Origin: Saturnia japonica
Lineage: Eukaryota; Arthropoda; Insecta; Lepidoptera; Saturniidae
Length of the DNA: 64,000 bases
Assembly: GCA_033032175.1 (NCBI GenBank)
Contig: CM065304.1
Location: 11,098,001 to 11,162,000, forward strand
Direction: 5' to 3'
Part shown: in pieces, positions 57,225 to 64,000 of the stretch
Layout of the letters: each line of letters opens with the position of its first letter
Position numbering within the stretch: position 1 is the stretch's first letter
Made by a program: the position numbers and the translations under genes
Notes under the pieces: generated by a model
Seen by the model: only the letters and a program-made list of their open reading frames with translations
The model's database searches: none
What the model was told of the DNA's origin: nothing

Positions 57225-60200
57225 TTTTAATAAATAAACGTATACCAACATTCAATAAAGATGTAAATATATACATTTTACAAGTAAACAATAAAAAGGA
57301 CTTTCACAACGCTACCGAACGATGAAATGTAAAACCTTAGTACCATGGTGCGTATTTCACGAAAGAGCTCGCATGAACTCACAATGGGAATGATATGATT
57401 TTTTCCATTTGTTCCATCAGAGCCGGTCATACCAAAGGTATGGAAAACAACGGTCTGTCAGGTAATGTTAACAATATTATTGGTAATTTTAGGAATTACA
57501 GTAATAGATCCCGTACGTTAAATTTTTTTATATACTTAGTTCTAAAAAGACTGTAGAGTACCTGAGAGTAATTTCGGTACAATCTAAAAACAACTGCAAC
57601 CGTCGGTGATACATTCTATTGCAGTCGCCGTTGTCAAGTCTCTGTAAAACTCGTCTAAAGAAGGAATATGATAGGTAGAAGGAAATACGTAGGCAGAGCG
57701 ACCATTCTGAATTTAACAGTATGGAATAGGAAAGAATAAAATACAAGGTGGGATAGATGATTTAGATGTGTGTGCTTATAATAATTAGATTGGAGCCAAC
57801 ACAACAAATCCGTAGGTATCAACATGATATTCTTAAACTGTCTGATCTGTATGCAACTTTCTGTATTATTAGTAGATAGTGTCGCGGATAGTTAGGTTTT
57901 AAGTAATAATTTTTAATGACAGACCGATACATAGTATATATAATTCGTCAATGAAAACGTTAAAAAATAAAAACTAAAGAAATGAAAGTTAGTTCGATTC
58001 TCAAGGTATCTAGATAGATAGACATAGGTAGATTTTCTCGATAGGTAGTGTAGACTTAGCTGGCTTTAATTACCAAGCTTTAATCTAAATCGAAATTTTT
58101 ATCTAAATAAACTTTATTTAGATACATGCGAAATTCGGCACATTCACTGAGACATTGGACAACACTTGCGTAAGATACCAGCAGATCAATAAAGCAGTCA
58201 ACTAATTAATGCATTTGAAAGAATTTCACACCTTTCAAAAAACTAACTTAAAATTTCATTTTAATTCAATTATTTAACCTCAAGTAAAATACCAATTATC
58301 AAGCAAATAAGAAAATTTTGAGTAAGTATCGGAAATATTTTTTTCAACCCTCTCTCTGTTTTGTATGTTTTTCAGTTGTATAAAGTTTGATTTTTATCAT
58401 AGTAAATAACAAATTGTATATTTCTATTATCGATCAATTCACTATATTATATATATAGTTTTGTGTTTATTATGTTAAAACCATAACCAAAATTCGTGAT
58501 AACTGAAGATGTGATCAAACACACTAAGATAAAAAAAGGACTGGCTCTCAAGTGCAGCTGTCGAATAACACCGGTAGGTGTCTACTGACATTCAACCTGA
58601 AAGTGATATTTAACTAGGTACATATGAAAAATATCATAATCCAATTTCAATCTAAATGTTAAAAATATATATAATAAATCAACTAATGAGTATTATCTAA
58701 ATTGCTGACAACAAATATTTACGTAACAGATAAAACAACCTTTATATAATATACTATAAAGTAAGTGTAGGCAGTTACTTTATTTTGTAAATAAGCTTCG
58801 AATTTGCTCTAAATTATGCATAACTATTCTACTAAACCTTATTACTTTATAAATTCCATCCAGACATCTTTTGCAACGTTAGCAGTGGTAAATCAATCCA
58901 CATTATTTGACTGCATAAATTTAACGATACTATAATATTATTGTTTGATCCCAATATCTTTAGATTTCAACAATTCAATTAGCTAATTCAATCACTAGAG
59001 GTACTCGGGACTTTCAATGAAATCCTTTTGTTTCTACGAACTTTATTATTTCAAGAACATCGCCATAAGTTCAGCCATTTTCTGCAACAAATGGCGGAAC
59101 GAATTCACCTTAAACTGAATTGTTGTTGGATTTCAAGCTAATACCTACTTATCAATCAACGCTCTTATCTAAATCAAGTTAATTTTCTAATTTATTTGTC
59201 TTATACTGTAATTAAAGTTACTGATTCTAGAATCCTGATATGTATTATCTTTTGCTTTTATTTTAATAGTGTCGATTAGATAACCTTATTTATCGGTATT
59301 ATGTCTGTGTAGTGTTTAGTGATAAGTTTTAATGAAAGGCTTCTTGTTATTCCCGTTAATAATGTTAACATATTTGTATTTATTATTTAATTAATTTTAT
59401 TCAAATATTATGTTGCTCAACTACAATGCAATCACGTCAAAAAAATTTTTTTTTCTCATTTCCACATTTAAAAGGTCCCGGTACATTGTTTTACTTCCTT
59501 TGAATTATAATTGTTGAGGTCGATGGACTGTTTCTTTGTTTTCTGTTTGAAAACAATATATATAAATATTCCCATTGAGATTTTTTGTTTGCATTTTCGA
59601 CCTTTGTTGAAATTATTTCCTTTTAAAATTCCGTAATTACTTATTCAAATTTATATTCCGAAATAGAAAGTACATGGAGGTATTTTATCTATTTAAGAGC
59701 TAGTAAATAATCTCTACTAAACAACCTCTTTCTAAATTAGCCAAAATAAGAAAATAGAAAGGCATACATAAAATGCTTTGAAAGGCTATCAATAGCGATG
59801 TAAGTAAGACCTGACGAAGAGAAACCTTTCGATTTCAAAACGAAGCAAAAATTTCAATGTAATCATCCTGTTTTAACTAAGCGCTCAGACGTGGTATTTG
59901 TTCAAGATATCTGAATCTTAAACTCAGAAATTAGAAATGAATGCCTAATTAATGCAGTCTATAAAAAATAAGGATTACTGATCGTATTCGCAAAAAAAAA
60001 CTATCAGATCAAGGTCATAGATTGTAGTTGTGGTCACTGTTTACAAAGATTAAATAGAATCGGTTAATTCATGTTTATAATACCTAACGGGTTGTGCTAC
60101 CATTTTTATTGCACCAAGAGTTAATACAGGTAGGTGATAATAGGTGATAAAAATTTTAAAGTGAGAGTGAAGATTGTATTCGAATGGTTGGTTATAGAAA

Positions 60201-61639
60201 GCATCGTCTGCCTCATTTTCACTTACCAACAGATGAGATGGAGGTCAGGAACGTATCTATAAAACATAAAATAAAATATAATGATATTTACTGATGCTGA
60301 TAAATTTTGTCATCATTTAAGTTTCAGATATCTCTGAAACCATAACAATATCTAATATTTAACATACTTTCTGGTTAATATAGGTTAGTAAAGACGAAGC
60401 TGTAGTTAAACAACGCAGATAGTGAGCTTAGGATAAAACGGAATGGGAACTGGTTGCCATGTGGCAAGGTGCCCGAAGCAGCAGTAACGTGCTCGCCAGT
60501 GAAGCTTAATTGTCGACTAAGGGCGAAGCTCGCCGCAACATTCGCGTCTCCACAACGTTGTCTTTGTGAAACATGGTATGGATATTGGCGTACGAATTGT
60601 TCGAGCTATAGATACTATATCGTTTATCAGTCATAATTTGACCATACATATTTTAATGAACATGTTGCATATATTGGTTTTTTACAACCTTGAAATATGT
60701 AATGAAGTGTAGGCATCTGTTCCGGTGATTGCATTTTAAGAACCATTTTCTAGATTTAACGTGTTACCATTTTCTATCACAAAGTTAGTTAACATCAGAT
60801 TCAGTAACCATTGACGAAAAAGTGATAGCAAGTCGTAGAGAGTGCATAACAGACTGAATTGTTATAATAATAATACTATCATTACTATAATTGCAAATAC
60901 CTTCCGTAGGTCAAGTTTCAGGGATAACCAGTTACTGATTAAAAATCTTGTAGTGGTTTTATATAAAAATTCTTACGTAAGCAAAAATCAAATTAAATAA
61001 GTAGAACTGGTATATAATAAAGAGTATCACCAAAACGTCAGTAATTATTGTGCTATACATGGAGAATATTCTATATCTTTAGTTAAAGGATGAAGACACA
61101 TTCAGAACGGCTCATCACTTCATGACGTAACGCTCAAAGTAAGTACTGGCACTAGCAAAAGAAAAAATTGTAAGTCATGCGTAAATATTTTACGTAAATT
61201 ATATACGAAGGAAAGTTAGAAAGGAAAATAATCTCTATTACAGTAGACTTTATAATTGGCATTTTTTTTTTGTTTTTTGTTTAAATGTATATAAATATAA
61301 AACTAAATTCGTATTTAACTCTTATTTTTATAAAAAATACCCAAATTTAAAAGTATGTGAATCGATAGTTAAGTAAAATATACAAGTTTTCCTTTCATTA
61401 CTATTGTTAAATTTACATCGTTTATGAATAGATAAGATAAATGATTACGACTCCCCTATTTAAACGTAATTATCATACCTCGTCATTTCAGCGCTTGAAA
61501 ATAACAGGTTCTATAGTTCCACCCGCATAATAAACCCTAATTTTGGAGAAGTCATTATTGTTGTAATTGCATATAGGTATATAACATATTATACTGTATA
61601 GTGTGTGTAATAAACTCTTGTGTATGCCATGAGGAAGAA

Positions 61640-61840
61640 TGAAAATCAAAATAAATAGAAGAATACTAACTATGAAGGTAGACGTAATGGAGGATCGAAG
61701 AAAGTAGGGATGAATCGAATGTTTGTTGTTTATGTTTAAGAAAGGTGTGAATACTAAAGTGGCAGCTGACAGAGTAAAGTGGAAGAGGAAAACATATTTT
61801 GCCGACCTTACTTATGTAGGATAAGGGCAAGAAGAAGAAG
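61640..61840 (+). pseudogene. RTE-like LINE 3' end (polymerase C-terminus)
   Basis: One frame reads KKGVNTKVAADRVKWKRKTY and FADLTYVG before a stop. This is the usual C-terminus of lepidopteran RTE-type polymerases (K-G-V-N/S...A-x-D-R-x-x-W-K-x-x-T...A-D). Upstream GGTAGACGTAATGGAGG fits the preceding R-R-R/G-R-P-x-x-R-W region but is frameshifted. Ends in a (GAA)n tail. Confidence 0.6.
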
Positions 61841-61852
61841 AAGTATGTAATC

Positions 61853-61940
61853 CAAGTCCGGTGAAGCTGTAAAAGCCGCAGCGGCTTTAGGGCCCCCAGG
61901 CTAAAAGTGTAGTCAGTTCGAAAAAAAAAAAAAAAAAAAA
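61853..61940 (+). mobile_element. 5'-truncated retroposon with poly(A), family R copy 3
   Basis: CCGGTGAAGCTGTAAAAGCC...GTGTAGTCAGTTCG followed by about 21 A. It is flanked by an exact 11-bp target duplication AGTATGTAATC (61842-61852 and 61941-61951), and inserted just after the LINE (GAA)n tail. Confidence 0.85.
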
Positions 61941-62149
61941 AGTATGTAATCTTTCTTCTATTGACACAAATGAAAACACCTTATAGTAGAGGTATAAAAT
62001 GTTTCAAATAATAACTGTAAAGCGTTAAAATTGAAAGTAGCTAATATTCTATTTATCGAAAATATCCAGAGTTGCTTTATACTTGCATGATGTGTACGAC
62101 AACTCTACAGTCAGTGCTCATTTTTGTCATTAATTAATTAAGATATCAT

Positions 62150-62468
62150 TATGTTAATACGTAAAGCAAAAACATTTGGTACCTTTTTAAGCGTATTGCG
62201 TGCACGGCAATGGCAAATTTGACATGGTTAAAGTTTATACGGAGAAGGAGTGCGGAAAGCTAAAATTTATTTATAATATCTGTTACTAATATATTAAATT
62301 AATTAATACTGCCAATCCAAATCCAAATATTGACATTGTCACTCAGTGAAAAGTGACAGCAAGTGATTTAATATTCATTGTTTAGGTTCATACTGCAAAT
62401 GACAAACAGAAAATAGTCTATGATTAAAAAATCGCAGGTCGAATTTCGATCATTGGGCGACCGCATGT
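62150..62468 (+). mobile_element. Helitron family A copy 5
   Basis: Same body as 56881-57224 (TTTTAAGCGTATTGCGTGCA, GTTTATACGGAGAAGGAGTG, AAAAGTGACAGCAAGTGAT) with hairpin AGGTCGAATTTCGATC. The end reads GCATG instead of CTAG, and the start is degenerate. Confidence 0.7.
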
Positions 62469-63213
62469 TAAAATAAATTCAAATTAGAACTTCTAAACCA
62501 CATTAAAAGCGCCCAACGAACATAGTGAAATCGGTTTGTACGATAAGGCTGGACTTTTCCCAACTATGTACCTTTAGCATGTTTAATAAAATATAATTCC
62601 GTGTTAACAACACTATGTTATTTTTGAATAAATACTTTGACTCATGCCCTCAATAGTTAGTAATCAGTCCTAAAACTTACTGTAAATGTTGTACGTAAAA
62701 GCTACAAAAAAAACTTGATAACGATATCCCATTTCATTGTAATTGGTACGTAATGAGTTAGTGTTTGAGTGAGTGAATCGTTGTAGTAAGTGATAAGTAA
62801 CACTTTTACAATCAGAATAAATTAATAATAAATTTACAAACTTCGCTTTAAACAAAACGGTTGACGCGATATTTTTTAATATAATTACATATCTCGCTCA
62901 GAACTTACAAACATAATAACTTGTAATAACTACAAGTGTTTAACATGCACTCACAAACTTAAAGTTAGCGTGACTGAAAAATGTCCGTTAATGTACGACG
63001 GACATATCGCTTCGCAAGCATAATGAGTAGTAACGTTTAAATATGTTATATCGTTAGACATTCACTTTGTAACTAGAGTAGATATTGTTGTCAGGGTGTT
63101 TTATGCTTACCTTGCAAGAAAGGTCTTTGAACTCTTACTCACAGCATTGACTACGAAAATAAGCAAGCAGTATTTGCAACTACATCAATGTTAATAAATA
63201 TTGCTTAACGAAT

Positions 63214-63216
<3 letters not shown>

Positions 63217-63260
<44 letters not shown>
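63217..63260. repeat. (AT)22 microsatellite
   Basis: 44 bp of uninterrupted AT dinucleotides. Confidence 0.95.
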
Positions 63261-63264
<4 letters not shown>

Positions 63265-64000
63265 AACCTTATCTGACTAGAACCATAGTTTTATGTAGTA
63301 CGTATGTATTTAATTCTGCTATTTTATTTATTTATTGTAATTATTAATAATAACTTGACTCCCCTGGATACGTATATTTTGTGTGATCTCGAGAGGGAAG
63401 GGTTAACCTTTGTGATATTAGGTTATATGATTTCATATGAGAACTTTTTCGGAATAACATATTGGATATTACTTTAAAAACCTATTCGGCCGGCAAGTAT
63501 ATGTATAGTTTCATATCTTGAGAAAAGGTATTTATTATCTTTTTGAAGTTTTAAATGTATTCTTTAAAACAGATACATTGCTTAAAACTATCATAAGTAT
63601 ATTAGTAATTTGTTTTTTTATTACTGATTCGATATAACTACAAAATAGCGTCATTGGTTCAAAATTTAATGCAAATGCATAGGTAAACTTGTAAACCAAT
63701 TAGTGTAACAATCAGAACATTCATAGCAGGCTACTGTACCTCCATTTCGTGGATGTCAATTTGTTTTAGAAACTAGAGTACCTTGTATTGTCTAGACTGC
63801 TCTATATATAACGTAAACAACATATAAAGAAGCAGCCTGAGAGTCAGACATTTCGATATTTCTGGGATTAACAAATCTACAGTTGGACGAATATGCTTTA
63901 AATTAAAAAAGACAAATTATTGTAAAGGCTGTATAAGATCCTGATTCTTAGAATACTTTCATGAAATGTATTATATATACCTTTAAAATGTTTAGTGTCA

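Larger units (their letters stand above)
55487..64000 (+). other. Probable first intron of the second gene
   Basis: AT-rich, with no further exon seen. It holds Helitrons (56881-57224, 62150-62468), repeat F (56480-56685), a LINE 3' piece and a retroposon (61640-61951), and an (AT)n tract. Stretches with nothing recognised: 55500-56470, 57230-61630, 62470-63215 and 63262-64000. Confidence 0.4.

Overview
The window looks like AT-rich nuclear DNA from a moth or butterfly (Lepidoptera). The repeats indicate this: short non-autonomous Helitrons with A|TC...CTAG|T ends, tRNA-derived SINEs, decayed mariner copies, and LINE tails of lepidopteran type. Split genes with GT-AG introns rule out a prokaryote. 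No rRNA gene, free-standing tRNA gene, CRISPR array or virus was seen.

Two host genes are supported. The first is a minus-strand sosondowah-type (SOWAH) gene. It starts at 42985 and runs leftward out of the window. Four coding exons are visible: 42985-42859, 42788-42151, a 27-nt microexon at 21727-21701, and 20219-20091. Splice sites and phases agree across all four. About 20.4 kb separates exon 2 from the microexon. The ankyrin-repeat exons were not found and should lie beyond position 1. Nearly all of 1-42150 is therefore intron, packed with transposon debris. The second gene is on the plus strand. A GC-rich promoter-like segment (about 54780-55270) with two E2F-type motifs is followed by a 31-codon first coding exon (55394-55486) ending in a GTAAGT donor. 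I do not recognise the protein; the rest of the window would be its first intron.

Layout: 1-20090, sowah intron with Helitrons, SINEs and a dead Tc1/mariner-superfamily element (13.3-14.6 kb). 20091-21727, two sowah exons. 21728-42150, a large intron with two dead mariners (22.8-24.0 and 25.3-26.6 kb), a MITE, a LINE end, a Helitron split by a retroposon, and a 168-bp tandem repeat. 42151-43140, sowah 5' exons and promoter. 43200-54700, transposon-rich intergenic DNA. 54780-64000, promoter, first exon and first intron of the second gene.

The most informative mobile-element observation is a Helitron subfamily. Two copies carry a tRNA-SINE at the same internal site with shared diagnostic bases, while a third copy lacks it. 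This suggests the SINE was carried along as Helitron cargo. I found no convincing novel molecular system. The unusual items are transposon architecture, the microexon, and a promoter inverted repeat.
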